This document shows positions 17,458 through 26,130 of a stretch of DNA of 64,000 nt, piece after piece. A model generated the notes under the pieces. The model was not told the origin of the DNA and ran no database searches. It saw only the letters and a program-made list of their open reading frames with translations. The DNA comes from Azoarcus indigens (GTDB lineage: Bacteria > Pseudomonadota > Gammaproteobacteria > Burkholderiales > Rhodocyclaceae). Positions within the stretch are counted from its first letter, which is position 1, and each line of letters opens with the position of its first letter. The position numbers were made by a program, and so were the translations under genes. Where the stretch lies: the NCBI RefSeq assembly GCF_004361735.1, contig NZ_SNVV01000012.1, positions 1 through 64,000 on the forward strand, written 5' to 3'.

Positions 17458-19239
17458 TTACTCCTGCAACGCCTCATCCAGCCACCACGGCGCGGCCAGA
17501 TTGGCAGGGGCCGGGCTGCGATACGGACCGACGTAGAAGCACACGCCCAGATCTCCCGGCGAATCGAATGCGCCGAGCTCTCGCTCATCGCTTTGAGGCG
17601 GCGAGAGCAGCGTTCCGGGCGGAGCCACGAAAGGTCGGTCATCCGCCCTCCTCGATGCCGGGAACATGCGGGCTGCCTTCTGCCAGGAGGCGCCATCATC
17701 GGTAGAGGCGTAGAGCACGGCCTTGCCCCCCGTAACGACGGGCACGGCGACCGTGCATTGATCGGGCGCGCGCTCGGCGTCGTACTCAGTCACGACGAAC
17801 ATGCCCAGCGTGACCTGCGTCAGCTCGATATCCAGGCCGGCCAGGTCGGTTTCCTCCCACGACAGCCCGCCGTCAGCGGAGCGGAGAGCAATCACCTCGC
17901 CGTCGTCTTCCCGGTCGTAGTTCATTTGGACTCGGGCAAGCAGCACGCCAGGACGGATCACGATGGCGCGAACGAACGGAAGGGTTGCACTCTCGATCAG
18001 AGGCATCGCGACTTCCGCCCAGGTGGAACCACTGTCGCCCGAGTGGAAGGCACGCAGCTGGTAGCCACCGCCGTCCAGCCGCAGCGGCGAGAAAAACACG
18101 GCCGCACCAGGAGCGGGCGCTACCCAAGAGCCGAACACGGCCGCGCACATGGCGGCGTTGATCTCTGCTCCATAGCCACTCGCTTTCCAGGCCACTCGCT
18201 GCAGCAGGATCGAGGGGTCGTCGAAGGTGCGCGAGGTTGGATCGGCCTCAGGTGCGTCCGGCAGGCCGTCCATCCAGGCCGCGGCATCCACCTGCCCCCA
18301 GGTCGCGCCATAGTCGGTGGATCGATACAGCAGGATGCGGCCTGTCGGGTCGAAACTCTCTGGCAACTCCGGGTCATGCTGGAACCGGCAGGGAGTCCAG
18401 AGTTCGACCACTGGCACAAGCATCACGCCAGGCGCCAGCGCGCCAAGAGGCCCGGCCACATAGGAATGCTCACCGGCGGTGTCGTCCGGGATCGGCAGCA
18501 TGCTCACTACCGTGCCAGCGCCGCCGCGCCAAACGCCCACGCCAAGCCGGACAGTCTGGAAACCATAGTCATCCGCGCGCCCCTCTTCCGTCGCGCCGAT
18601 CACCATGGCAACGGCAACGGTCCCATCTTCCAGGATGCCTACCGGCACAGCTCCATCCAGGATCGCCGGCACGTCGTTGTGTGGGCAGGACTGGGCGGCC
18701 AAAGCGGCCGAGATCACATCAGCGTCACCCTTCGCTCCGTCGCGCCCCATATGGAAGACGTAAAGCAGCCACGGATCATCGGCCCCATAGAGCCAGCGAT
18801 TCACCAGTTCGTTGGCCGGCGCCTCCGGCGGATCGCCGGTGTAGTTGTGGATCACTGTCGGGCAGGCGCGTGCCCCGGTATCCACCCGCGGCGCAGGCCG
18901 CAGCCAGCCGATGAAGGCCCGGCGGCCGGTATAGATCGCACCAACGCCACCACGCGCAACCGTCCAGAACGGCATGCGCTGGCGCAGCTCCGCCGTTCCG
19001 ATGTACCGGTCTCGATCTGCGGCATCCCGAACCTGCGTTATGAGCACCACCTCTTGGCCGCCTGCAGGCTCATCCTCCGATAGCTCGACCCGGTCAAAGC
19101 CTCCCGCCTTGATGGCGGAAAAGCCCGGCCCGGAGGCCGAGAGGAATGGCGCATCGACACGCTGAAGGCCACGCAGCTTTCCTTCGGCGACAGCGCGAAC
19201 CCCGGCCGGCCCGCGACCGAAGACTTTAGGAAAGCTCAT
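17458..19239 (-). CDS. Sialidase-like beta-propeller tail protein with Asp-box repeats
   Basis: A 593-residue protein with at least four Asp-box (BNR) signatures of the S-x-D-x-G-x-T-W type: STDYGATWGQ, SGDSGSTWAE, SADGGLSWEE and STDDGASWQK. These occur in sialidases and other beta-propellers. The catalytic residues of a true sialidase are not evident, so carbohydrate binding by a tail protein is more likely than cleavage. The ATG at 19239 overlaps the end of the preceding gene by 14 bases and replaces a longer, compositionally implausible N-terminus. Confidence 0.7.
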   Translation of the reverse strand: MSFPKVFGRGPAGVRAVAEGKLRGLQRVDAPFLSASGPGFSAIKAGGFDRVELSEDEPAGGQEVVLITQVRDAADRDRYIGTAELRQRMPFWTVARGGVGAIYTGRRAFIGWLRPAPRVDTGARACPTVIHNYTGDPPEAPANELVNRWLYGADDPWLLYVFHMGRDGAKGDADVISAALAAQSCPHNDVPAILDGAVPVGILEDGTVAVAMVIGATEEGRADDYGFQTVRLGVGVWRGGAGTVVSMLPIPDDTAGEHSYVAGPLGALAPGVMLVPVVELWTPCRFQHDPELPESFDPTGRILLYRSTDYGATWGQVDAAAWMDGLPDAPEADPTSRTFDDPSILLQRVAWKASGYGAEINAAMCAAVFGSWVAPAPGAAVFFSPLRLDGGGYQLRAFHSGDSGSTWAEVAMPLIESATLPFVRAIVIRPGVLLARVQMNYDREDDGEVIALRSADGGLSWEETDLAGLDIELTQVTLGMFVVTEYDAERAPDQCTVAVPVVTGGKAVLYASTDDGASWQKAARMFPASRRADDRPFVAPPGTLLSPPQSDERELGAFDSPGDLGVCFYVGPYRSPAPANLAAPWWLDEALQE

Positions 19240-20353
19240 GGATAGCCCCGCGCAGGTCGCGCCAGAACGATGGCGGAATGATCGGCACCGCTTCGACAAC
19301 ATAGGTCTGGGAAGCTGACCGGTGGATCACATGGATACGCTCATCCATCAGCGTCCAGGCGTTGACCATCCCTTCCATGGCGCCGGAGTACCCCACCGGG
19401 TAGCTCGACGCCTTGCCAGTCGCAGCGGGAGCGCGAACGCCGCCACCGGTATCGACGAGATCGTAGGTGGCCACATCGGATTGCCAGGTGCGCCCATCAA
19501 CAGTTGCAATCGGCAACCAACCGCCGGCGGCGCAGACGAACACCGCTCCTCGCCACTTGGCCGGGTCTGAGCCGGCCTGTCGAATCTGTGCCTGTGCAAC
19601 AACGGGAACCGGCAACTCTGTCTGCTCCCAGGCGGCGCCCGTGGGGCTCACCATCATGGACGGCCTGACGAAGCCAGCGCTTGGCGCATAGAACGAGGCG
19701 AAGTCACCATACACAGCTGGAAAGGCGTGCTGCGTGGAGCCGCCGCCGGCCCGCAGCACATAGGCGCTGGCACGGGTCGCCATTCCCGTCACCATGAGCG
19801 CGCCACTCGGAGACGCGCTCACGCCGGCGCCGGAATAGATGCCTTCGTTCGAAGGCTGAATGCGGCCCGCCACGGTAAGCGAGTTCCCTGCGGTGACGGC
19901 AAGGAAGGCTTGCTCCGAGAGACTGTCGTAGCCCTGGCACACCCACCGCCCCGCCCCGCCCCCGACCACATTGCGCACGCCGCCAGGGTAGTGCTGCACG
20001 AAGTCGGAAGGATTCACCGAAGAGGCAGCCACATTCCAGGTACGGCCCCCGGCACTCGTCAGGAAGCAAAGCTGGCCTCCTGAGGCCCGCATCACTTCGA
20101 ACCCGAACGCAGAGCCATTGAAGTGGATATCCCACACGTCAGCAGACGCGTTGGCGTTGCCCAGCAGGCACGCAAATGGCGGGCTGACCGGCTCCCAGCT
20201 TGCTCCGCCATCCTCGCTTACCCGGACCGCCCCCGGCGCTACGGCGGACCAAGTGACACCGAACTGCACGGCCACCAACAGGCCATTGCCGGCAGCCACT
20301 CGGAAATCCCCAGGCAGCACCGACCGCAGGTGGTAGGTGAAGATCGGCGTCAT
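19226..20353 (-). CDS. Asp-box beta-propeller tail protein
   Basis: A 375-residue protein with a clear Asp-box (VSEDGGASWEPVS, about 65-78) and degenerate ones (TSAGGRTWNVA; VDGRTWQSDV). It resembles the next gene downstream in fold and probably arose with it. The pair lies in the tail portion of the late operon, overlapping by 14 bases, consistent with co-assembly in the adsorption apparatus. Specific partner or ligand unknown. Confidence 0.65.
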   Translation of the reverse strand: MTPIFTYHLRSVLPGDFRVAAGNGLLVAVQFGVTWSAVAPGAVRVSEDGGASWEPVSPPFACLLGNANASADVWDIHFNGSAFGFEVMRASGGQLCFLTSAGGRTWNVAASSVNPSDFVQHYPGGVRNVVGGGAGRWVCQGYDSLSEQAFLAVTAGNSLTVAGRIQPSNEGIYSGAGVSASPSGALMVTGMATRASAYVLRAGGGSTQHAFPAVYGDFASFYAPSAGFVRPSMMVSPTGAAWEQTELPVPVVAQAQIRQAGSDPAKWRGAVFVCAAGGWLPIATVDGRTWQSDVATYDLVDTGGGVRAPAATGKASSYPVGYSGAMEGMVNAWTLMDERIHVIHRSASQTYVVEAVPIIPPSFWRDLRGAIHELS

Positions 20354-20356
20354 GCC

Positions 20357-20815
20357 TTACACCCCAGGCATGTAGGGCCAGCTGAGGTAGTAGCTGTCGA
20401 TGGGCTGCTCGTTGCCCACCACCAGGGTTGTGGAGGAGATCTTCAGGTCCCTGCTCGGACCGACCCCGCCCTGAACTCGACGCGCCATCGTGCTGGCCAG
20501 CCCGGTATCGTCGGGCGCCTGCAGACGGTAGAACACCGCCGGCAACGATTCGCCGCCCGCAACAATGGTGCCGCTCCATGCCTCCGAGGCGTTCTTTTGC
20601 AGCACGCCGTCGGCGGCCGCGCTGGCAAAAGTCACGCCGGTGCCGGTGCCGCCCACCGAAACGGTGGTAAGTAACGTAGCCGCGCCGAGCGCCGCATCGG
20701 CCGTGGCCGGCTCAGTGCCGGCATAGATATTCAGGACGTAGCCGTCCAGCGCAGCCTTCAGCGAGCCGCTGGCCATCACGTAGTTGCGCAGGCCGGTGCT
20801 GGTCTTGATCGTCAT
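20357..20815 (-). CDS. Conserved-looking phage tail-region protein (152 residues)
   Basis: A beta-rich protein with a Gly/Ala/Thr-rich central region (ALDGYVLNIYAGTEPATAD, then TTVSVGGTGTGVTFASAA). It overlaps the upstream gene by ATGA and ends 4 bases before the next start, so it is tightly embedded in the late operon. It resembles small structural proteins found next to tail genes of Bcep22-like phages, but I cannot name a family. Confidence 0.55.
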   Translation of the reverse strand: MTIKTSTGLRNYVMASGSLKAALDGYVLNIYAGTEPATADAALGAATLLTTVSVGGTGTGVTFASAAADGVLQKNASEAWSGTIVAGGESLPAVFYRLQAPDDTGLASTMARRVQGGVGPSRDLKISSTTLVVGNEQPIDSYYLSWPYMPGV

Positions 20816-21339
20816 CGTGTATCTCCTGGAAACCGCGCTGAGGCGGATGTGAGTTCGTTGGAAACCGTCACCCGCAGCAAGCCACCCTCGCCCGGCTGCT
20901 TGGGCGACGCGAAGCGCACCACCGACCCGAGAATGCCGGTGGTGGCACCCTTGCCGCTGCTGGATGTGAGAAAGCCGCCGTACAGCACGTCGTCGCTGTT
21001 GATGGTCAGCTCGATGCGGTTGGCGACGTTGTTGATCTGGCCGCTGGCGGCGGCCGAGAAGGTGACCTGGGGCCGGTTCGTGCCGGCGTAGGCGGTGAAT
21101 TCCGTGGCGGCCGCCGGCAGCTCGGCCATCGTGTCCTCCACGCTGGGAATGTAGTTGCCCTTGAAGAGCCCCAGATACCAGGACAAGTGCTGCCCCTCTC
21201 CACCGAAGCCTGCGGCGAGCAGATAGGTTGTCGCCTCCGTCGGCATCAGGTTCTTCACCACCTCCCGATCCAGGAGCCTGCCGTGCTTGTCGTAGGCCTC
21301 CACCTCATAGGTGAAGCCCACCTTGCCTTTCGAGTGCAT
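20812..21339 (-). CDS. Phage tail-region structural protein (175 residues)
   Basis: Starts MHSKGKVGFTYEVEAYD and is beta-rich. The short start at 21339 is chosen because AGGAGG sits 8 bases upstream and the ATG overlaps the upstream stop (TAATG). It contains a WYLGLFKGNYIPSVEDTMAE stretch and an NRPQVTFSAA region. Probably a virion component; no family recognised. Confidence 0.6.
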   Translation of the reverse strand: MHSKGKVGFTYEVEAYDKHGRLLDREVVKNLMPTEATTYLLAAGFGGEGQHLSWYLGLFKGNYIPSVEDTMAELPAAATEFTAYAGTNRPQVTFSAAASGQINNVANRIELTINSDDVLYGGFLTSSSGKGATTGILGSVVRFASPKQPGEGGLLRVTVSNELTSASARFPGDTR

Positions 21340-22601
21340 TACCGATCCTCCTTTCGCACCACTTCTGCATCGATGAACGAACGCGCGGCCGCGACCGAGG
21401 CGCCGCTTCCGCCGCCCCGTGCCGCCGCCACTGCTTGATTGATTCCGCCCTGCTCGCGAACAAGAACTCCAGCCGTCTGTGCCGGCGTAACGGCCACGGC
21501 GCGCTCCTGCACCACCTGCACCTCGCCGCCCGGGCCGGCAACAACCAGGCCGCGATCCGACCACCACGCAGCCCCTGGTCGGGAGCGCAAGTGCGTGCCG
21601 GACCCAAAGGCGGCGCCGTAGGGCAGCACCTCGACGGGAGCGGCCTGCTCGATATCTCCGGCGAGCCAGTAGGTCTTATCGGCGCAGACGTAGCAGCCGC
21701 CCGACACAGGCTCAACAACCGTCACCGACGCAGGGAACAGCACGTAGTCGCGCACCGGATCGAAGAGCGCCGAAGAAAATGGCCGCGAATAGAAGAGCGC
21801 CGGCCCACTTGCCGACAGCAGACGACCCATGTGGGCGCGCACAATGCGCCCCGGCGGCAGCGGCCGCAGACTCAAGGTCGAGCAGAGAGCCTCATCACCG
21901 TCGGGCAGGACAGGTACGCTCACCAGCGCCGCACCCGGGCCGACGCTGGCGACACGGTAGAAGGCGTCGCCATTGCAGGGCGTCATGTAGATCACCGCGG
22001 CAGCCACGCCAGCCGGGAATGCCTGAGGCAGGCCGCCGATTACAACCGCGCCATCTGCAGTCAGCGTGATCTGCACCTGCTCTGCCGGTGCGGTCTCCTG
22101 GCCATCGTCGAGGCGGTACGTCACGACCACCTGGTAACGCCCGGCCGGCAGCGAGCCCTCGGCCACGGCATCCAGCATCGGCACCCACTGCGGCGGCTCA
22201 ACCGCATGCGGCAACACCGCCCCGCCCTGGATGCGCCAGAACTCGACCCCGTTGGCGAGGAACACGCTGTCGCCAACCTGGGCGTAACTCATCGGCGCGC
22301 CGGGGGTAAGCCCATCCAGTAAGGCAACCGCGCTCAGTGCGCCATCCTCGCCAGCGGCAGCCAGGAACAGCGCGTCGTAATCCACGAAGAGCGCCCGGCC
22401 GTCCGCCAACTCGAAGAGCGAATGGCACGCCGTGCCGAGGATCTTGCGTGCATAGCCTTTGCGCCGCTGCAACGTCCCGGCATCCGTCAGATCGACGTTG
22501 ATGGCGTTGCGGAGATACGCGCCATCCTCGGTGCCAAGCTTGTGGTCCGGCAGTCGGTTGTTGATGCCGAGGAAGGGGCCGAGTGTTACGGGGTTGGCCA
22601 T
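21339..22601 (-). CDS. Putative beta-propeller virion protein, P22 gp10-like position
   Basis: A 420-residue protein beginning with a segment typical of phage stabilisation or tail-hub proteins (FLGINNRLPDHKLG; LRNAINVDLTDAGTLQRRKGY). Recurrent beta-strand units follow, suggesting a propeller. It lies after the lysis cassette and before other tail proteins. The assignment to the gp10/packaged-DNA-stabilisation group is tentative and rests on this N-terminal pattern. Confidence 0.55.
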   Translation of the reverse strand: MANPVTLGPFLGINNRLPDHKLGTEDGAYLRNAINVDLTDAGTLQRRKGYARKILGTACHSLFELADGRALFVDYDALFLAAAGEDGALSAVALLDGLTPGAPMSYAQVGDSVFLANGVEFWRIQGGAVLPHAVEPPQWVPMLDAVAEGSLPAGRYQVVVTYRLDDGQETAPAEQVQITLTADGAVVIGGLPQAFPAGVAAAVIYMTPCNGDAFYRVASVGPGAALVSVPVLPDGDEALCSTLSLRPLPPGRIVRAHMGRLLSASGPALFYSRPFSSALFDPVRDYVLFPASVTVVEPVSGGCYVCADKTYWLAGDIEQAAPVEVLPYGAAFGSGTHLRSRPGAAWWSDRGLVVAGPGGEVQVVQERAVAVTPAQTAGVLVREQGGINQAVAAARGGGSGASVAAARSFIDAEVVRKEDR

Positions 22602-22603
22602 GA

Positions 22604-23011
22604 TCAGGCGGCGTCAGCGCTCAGCCGTTCCCGCAGGGCATAGCCCATCAGCGGCCAGATCTTCTGCACCGCGTTCTGACGGGCGATCTTGCGGCCGATC
22701 TCCGCGTTGAAGTTCTCCGGGCTGGCGCAGGCGGACTCGCCGGTGACGGTGAATCCGTTGCGCAGGCGCAGCACGCAGAAGGTGAGCAGACGCAGCGACT
22801 CGTAAGCCGTGGTAGCCGGCGGCGCCTGTGTCAACGTGTCGTATTCGTGTTCTTGCTGATACAGATTGCCAGCCTCGAAGGCGCCTTGCACACCATCCCA
22901 TGCCGTGAAGTAGTGTTCGCTGGCGATCTCCGCTTCGATGTCGGCCGGCGTGACGCGCGGAGCAGTCAAGCCCTTGGCCTGGATCTCCTGCTCGATTTCC
23001 TGATCGTTCAT
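22604..23011 (-). CDS. N4 gp49 / Sf6 gp66 family protein
   Basis: The 135-residue protein has the hallmark pattern of this widespread phage family: IQAKGLTAPRVTPADIEAEI near the N-terminus and NGFTVTGESACASPENFN followed by EIGRKIARQNAVQKIWPL at the C-terminus. The function is unknown; it occurs near lysis genes in many podoviruses. The ATG at 23011 is chosen because GGAG lies 6 bases upstream of it. Confidence 0.88.
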   Translation of the reverse strand: MNDQEIEQEIQAKGLTAPRVTPADIEAEIASEHYFTAWDGVQGAFEAGNLYQQEHEYDTLTQAPPATTAYESLRLLTFCVLRLRNGFTVTGESACASPENFNAEIGRKIARQNAVQKIWPLMGYALRERLSADAA

Positions 23012-23030
23012 TGCGTTCTCCAAAAGAAAA

Positions 23031-23055
23031 GCCCGGCGGATCGCTCCGGCCGGGC
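23031..23055. terminator. Hairpin GCCCGGC/GCCGGGC after the spanin genes
   Basis: A 7-bp stem (23031..23037 with 23049..23055) and an 11-base loop, with AAAAGAAAA on its plus-strand 5' side, which gives a T-rich tail on the minus strand. It would act as a leftward terminator just after Rz/Rz1. Confidence 0.55.
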
Positions 23056-23077
23056 CTGGGTTGAATTCGGTCCTGCT

Positions 23078-23335
23078 CTACTTGCTCAGCGCTTCGACGC
23101 ACTCATCGTGTAGCGCCTTGCACTCTGCTCCCCAACGAATCACCTGCAGCTCCCACTGCACTCGGGGCCAGCCCCGTGCCGGCGGCTCGCCGCACCTCTG
23201 CTGACACTCCGCCGGAATCGGCCGGATCGCCGTGGCCGTAGGCAGCGTAGATCCGGTCGATGAGCACGCGCTCAGCAGCAGACCACTCACACTGCAGACG
23301 ATCAGGATCCGGACGAGCGTCAGCGATGACCGCAT
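23078..23335 (-). CDS. Rz1-like outer-membrane spanin lipoprotein
   Basis: The 85-residue protein begins with a lipoprotein signal (MRSSLTLVRILIVCSVSG) ending in the lipobox LLSAC, so Cys24 would be lipidated. A Pro-containing, short periplasmic part follows. It is encoded in a different frame almost wholly inside the Rz gene, the classic nested Rz/Rz1 arrangement, and extends 25 bases beyond it. Together with Rz it would fuse inner and outer membranes in the last step of lysis. Confidence 0.85.
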   Translation of the reverse strand: MRSSLTLVRILIVCSVSGLLLSACSSTGSTLPTATAIRPIPAECQQRCGEPPARGWPRVQWELQVIRWGAECKALHDECVEALSK

Positions 23336-23570
23336 CAGCGCGCTGCGCGGCAAGGCCGCGGCGGTATGCGGCGGCAACGGCCCGGCGCTGCTCACCAGTC
23401 GCAAGCTCGCGCGTCTCAGCAAGGGCGGCCGCGGCGCTCTCGGCTGCAGTCTGAAGAGCATCGGCACGGCGGGATTCAGTCTTGCCATCTGCCAGCTGAT
23501 ATCCCAGCACGCCGCCCAGGCCGCCGCCGCAAACGAAGGCGAGAAGGCCGACCACCAGTAGATTGCGCAC
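23103..23570 (-). CDS. Rz-like inner-membrane spanin
   Basis: The 155-residue protein has a single N-terminal transmembrane helix (LLVVGLLAFVCGGGLGGVLGY) followed by a long Ala/Glu/Arg-rich helical region (about 28-100), the expected type II periplasmic coiled coil. The Rz1 gene is nested within it in another reading frame. It starts immediately after the endolysin gene in the lysis cassette. Confidence 0.85.
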   Translation of the reverse strand: MRNLLVVGLLAFVCGGGLGGVLGYQLADGKTESRRADALQTAAESAAAALAETRELATGEQRRAVAAAYRRGLAAQRADAVIADARPDPDRLQCEWSAAERVLIDRIYAAYGHGDPADSGGVSAEVRRAAGTGLAPSAVGAAGDSLGSRVQGATR

Positions 23571-23571
23571 A

Positions 23572-24054
23572 TCAACGCCCTCCCTCGGCGCGACTCAGGC
23601 CCATGCACGCCTGGTATTCCTGCTCGCGCCGATTGACCAGGCCCTGTACCTTCCGGCCGCCGGAATAAACCCAGCGCCGCAGCTCCCCGCATGCGCCTTC
23701 GTAGTCGCCTGCATTCAGCTTGCGCACCAGCGTCGAACCGCAGAAGGCGCCGCCGCCCACGTTGTAGGCGAAAGACACATAGGCGTCGTACTCGTGCTGG
23801 AAGAGCGGCACCGCCACGCAGCGCTTCAAGTCGCCCTCGAAGGTCTGCACGTCTCGCATGGCCCAGGTGAGCGCCTTTGGCGGGGTGATCGTGTCACCCA
23901 TCTGCACGCCCTTCGTGCTGCCGAACCCGATGGTCGGGACGTCGCCTTTCACCGGGACGTAGGCCGTGCCGCGGTAGTCCTCCTTGAGCGCGATGCCCAC
24001 GAAGCCGACGGCCGACAGCGACAGCGCCGCGACGGCGATACGCGCCTTACTCAT
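23572..24054 (-). CDS. SAR-type phage lysozyme (endolysin, GH24)
   Basis: The 160-residue protein has an N-terminal signal-anchor-release-like segment (ARIAVAALSLSAVGFVGIAL) and a GH24 lysozyme domain. The catalytic Glu is E25, with D38 and T41 in the GDVPTIGFGS motif. It hydrolyses peptidoglycan after release from the membrane. The ATG at 24054 is chosen because GGAG is 6 bases upstream; it overlaps the holin gene by 8 bases. Weak hydrophobicity and Gly/Ala content of the anchor fit SAR domains. Confidence 0.88.
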   Translation of the reverse strand: MSKARIAVAALSLSAVGFVGIALKEDYRGTAYVPVKGDVPTIGFGSTKGVQMGDTITPPKALTWAMRDVQTFEGDLKRCVAVPLFQHEYDAYVSFAYNVGGGAFCGSTLVRKLNAGDYEGACGELRRWVYSGGRKVQGLVNRREQEYQACMGLSRAEGGR

Positions 24055-24283
24055 CGTCTTCTCCATGCCTCCGCCGATCATGCTCGACCGGCTCCCGATG
24101 GAGCCGCCGATCACCGCGGCGCCGGTCCCACCGGTCGTACAGCTTGAAGCCCACGTTGGTCAGGTAGGTCAGCACGCCCAGCGCCACCGAGGCGTAGGCC
24201 GCGAACTCCACCGCGCTCAGGCCAAAAAAAAGGCCGCTCGAGGCGGCCGCGTATGTCGCTGCTGTCAGCGTTTTGTCCGTCAT
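24047..24283 (-). CDS. Phage holin (two transmembrane segments)
   Basis: The 78-residue protein has two hydrophobic helices (about 8-24, AATYAAASSGLFFGLSA, and 27-47, FAAYASVALGVLTYLTNVGF) and a highly charged C-terminal tail (DRRRGDRRLHREPVEHDRRR), as in class II holins. It immediately precedes and overlaps the lysozyme gene. It would form lesions or depolarise the inner membrane to activate the SAR endolysin. Confidence 0.82.
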   Translation of the reverse strand: MTDKTLTAATYAAASSGLFFGLSAVEFAAYASVALGVLTYLTNVGFKLYDRWDRRRGDRRLHREPVEHDRRRHGEDDE

Positions 24284-24675
24284 AGAGAACCTGCAAGTCG
24301 GAAAAGGTCGTCAAGCTGCGAATCCGTGATTCCCAGCTCGCTCACCAGCAGGCCGACCAGCGGGCTGTGCCGCTCGACCGTGCCGGCGAAGTCCCATTCG
24401 ATGCGCGCCGCAGCGCCAGCATCTCCGGCCATGCCGGTTATGCCCGCTTCCACCTGATCGAGCATGCCGCTCTGCAGGAGCGCGAGGCGCGCTTGCCGCA
24501 TCGTGACGACCTCGGGAACGACCGGCACAACAGGGTCGGCCGGTTGCGGCGTGTTGCCATCAGCTAGCCATGCGAGGTATTCAGGGTCGTAGACTGATCT
24601 GTATTCTTGGCGACCGTCTGAGAGGTGGCGAAACACGCCTGTATTTGCTGCGTCAAAAAATTTCCATTGAGTCAT
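24280..24675 (-). CDS. Tail-fibre-associated protein, possibly fibre assembly chaperone
   Basis: The 131-residue protein starts MTQWKFFDAANTGVFRH and has a central Pro-rich stretch (TPQPADPVVPVVPEVVTM) followed by a helical region (MRQARLALLQSGMLDQVE) of the kind seen in tail-fibre assembly/XkdW-like proteins. It overlaps the tail-fibre gene upstream by ATGA and the holin downstream by 4 bases. The chaperone role is inferred mainly from position. Confidence 0.55.
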   Translation of the reverse strand: MTQWKFFDAANTGVFRHLSDGRQEYRSVYDPEYLAWLADGNTPQPADPVVPVVPEVVTMRQARLALLQSGMLDQVEAGITGMAGDAGAAARIEWDFAGTVERHSPLVGLLVSELGITDSQLDDLFRLAGSL

Positions 24676-25607
24676 AGCTCGCACCCGGTGAAGATCAACG
24701 TAGTGGCTGCGTTGGCGTACACCCCACCTGCCTTGCCGCTGCTAGAGCCCCCAGAGGCAACCACGAAGTCAAGCCGTGCCCCCCACCGCTGGCACGCCCC
24801 GCTTGATATAGCGACGCTAGATACAACCACGTTGCCTACCCCTGAGTTGTTTGCGGTCCAATGAGCCGGCGTGACCGTCAGGCCGGTGGGGGCTACACGG
24901 GCAGTAACCGGGAAGTTGTATCCCACCACCAGCGTATTTGATGCGTCCCAATACCCCATGAGTGAGGCAGAGTTTGCAGAGTCGCAGATGATCGCCGGGC
25001 AGTACCGCTGACAAAGCGCCAACTCTGTGCCGATATGGCGATGCTCAAAGGGCGTTGCCGTCGCGCCAGCCTCGAGCTGAACATTCGCGACCGTGCCCGG
25101 GCCGAACTCGATTGTGGTGTTCGTGCCGCCGACGACGGTTGCAGTTACAGCCCCGCTGGCGCCGTACGATCCGCCGCCGATCCGCCCCTGTGCCGTACCT
25201 TCCCACGACAAAACGTATGTGCCGGACTGCAGGTTGATTCCCTCGACAACTTGCTGGAGGGTTTGCCCGCTCGGGATCGTCACGGTTGTCTTGCCGTTGG
25301 TCGTCGCGTAGGTTATGCCGCCGGTCGACGTCACTTTCCAGCGGTCGAAGGTGTATTGGCCGGCCGTTGTCGCCGCGCCAGAGGCGTAGGCACACTGATT
25401 GACCCGGAAATCGCCGTTGATGATGCGGTTACGGCCGGCAATGTCGGACGTCAGGGCAAGCGTGCCGGACTTGTCGGGCAGGGAGAGCGTCCTGGCGGCG
25501 GCAAGCCCGGCCGGATCAAGCGACGCCTTGCCGACTTGCAGCGAGTCACCCTCTGCCAGCAGGCGAGGCTCCCCGCCCACCCGGACGACTGGCCGTCGTG
25601 CTGCCAT
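24672..25607 (-). CDS. Tail fibre / tailspike distal protein
   Basis: A 311-residue protein with an N-terminal attachment-type region (DKSGTLALTSDIAGRNRIIN) and a C-terminal carbohydrate-binding-like beta domain. NRIINGDFRVNQ and QYTFDRWKVT are patterns common at the ends of phage tail fibres that bind surface glycans. It starts immediately after the upstream tail protein (TGATG) and is followed by a probable chaperone. It is the best candidate for the receptor-binding protein. Confidence 0.72.
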   Translation of the reverse strand: MAARRPVVRVGGEPRLLAEGDSLQVGKASLDPAGLAAARTLSLPDKSGTLALTSDIAGRNRIINGDFRVNQCAYASGAATTAGQYTFDRWKVTSTGGITYATTNGKTTVTIPSGQTLQQVVEGINLQSGTYVLSWEGTAQGRIGGGSYGASGAVTATVVGGTNTTIEFGPGTVANVQLEAGATATPFEHRHIGTELALCQRYCPAIICDSANSASLMGYWDASNTLVVGYNFPVTARVAPTGLTVTPAHWTANNSGVGNVVVSSVAISSGACQRWGARLDFVVASGGSSSGKAGGVYANAATTLIFTGCEL

Positions 25608-26125
25608 CAGAGCACCACGTACCCATCGTCGGTTGTGATCAGCTCGGACACACTCTTGGCCTTGCCGAGGTACTGGCTGATCTTATTGGCGTTGCTCGAG
25701 TTGGTCTCATCCAACGCCGTGGCCGTGACGGCACCAGCCGTGCCGAGGTAGTACTTGGAGCCGGGCGCCAAGCCGGTCAATGCAGAGTTGGTGCCATCCA
25801 GCGGATAGACCGTCGCGTCCGCGGCGGACGAAACAGCCTCGAGCACGTAGCCGTCCGCCGGGCGGCCGTTGCTGTTGTCCGCCAAGCGGACCTTGGCCAC
25901 ACCTGCATCCGCCCAGATATTGACGAACGTACCGGCGGCGAGCGCCTCGCTCGCCGGCAGTATCTGCGTGTCCGCACCGATACCCGCGGGCATCATCGAC
26001 CCGTCCAGGCGGCCATCGTCGCCCAGAGCCGGAATCTTGCCGGCGTCAGCAGCGCCGACCGACGCCGCCTTTGCCTCAACCTGCTTGGTTTCCCCGCCGA
26101 GGCGGGCCAGGAATCGTTGCGCCAT
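25607..26125 (-). CDS. Tail fibre subunit (172 residues)
   Basis: The protein begins MAQRFLARLGGETKQVEAK and is rich in Ala, Gly, Asp and Thr, with a beta-repeat region (YVLEAVSSAADATVYPLDG, SKYYLGTAGAVTATAL) seen in virion proteins that have capped-barrel or fibre folds. GGAG lies about 8 bases before the ATG at 26125, chosen over a longer frame. Position among fibre genes supports the role. Confidence 0.6.
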   Translation of the reverse strand: MAQRFLARLGGETKQVEAKAASVGAADAGKIPALGDDGRLDGSMMPAGIGADTQILPASEALAAGTFVNIWADAGVAKVRLADNSNGRPADGYVLEAVSSAADATVYPLDGTNSALTGLAPGSKYYLGTAGAVTATALDETNSSNANKISQYLGKAKSVSELITTDDGYVVL

Positions 26126-26130
26126 TTTGC

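Noticed and set aside
17344-19083. 579-codon rightward frame opposite the Asp-box gene
   Set aside because: His/Arg/Gly-rich shadow of the real leftward gene, which has four Asp-boxes; no ribosome-binding site.
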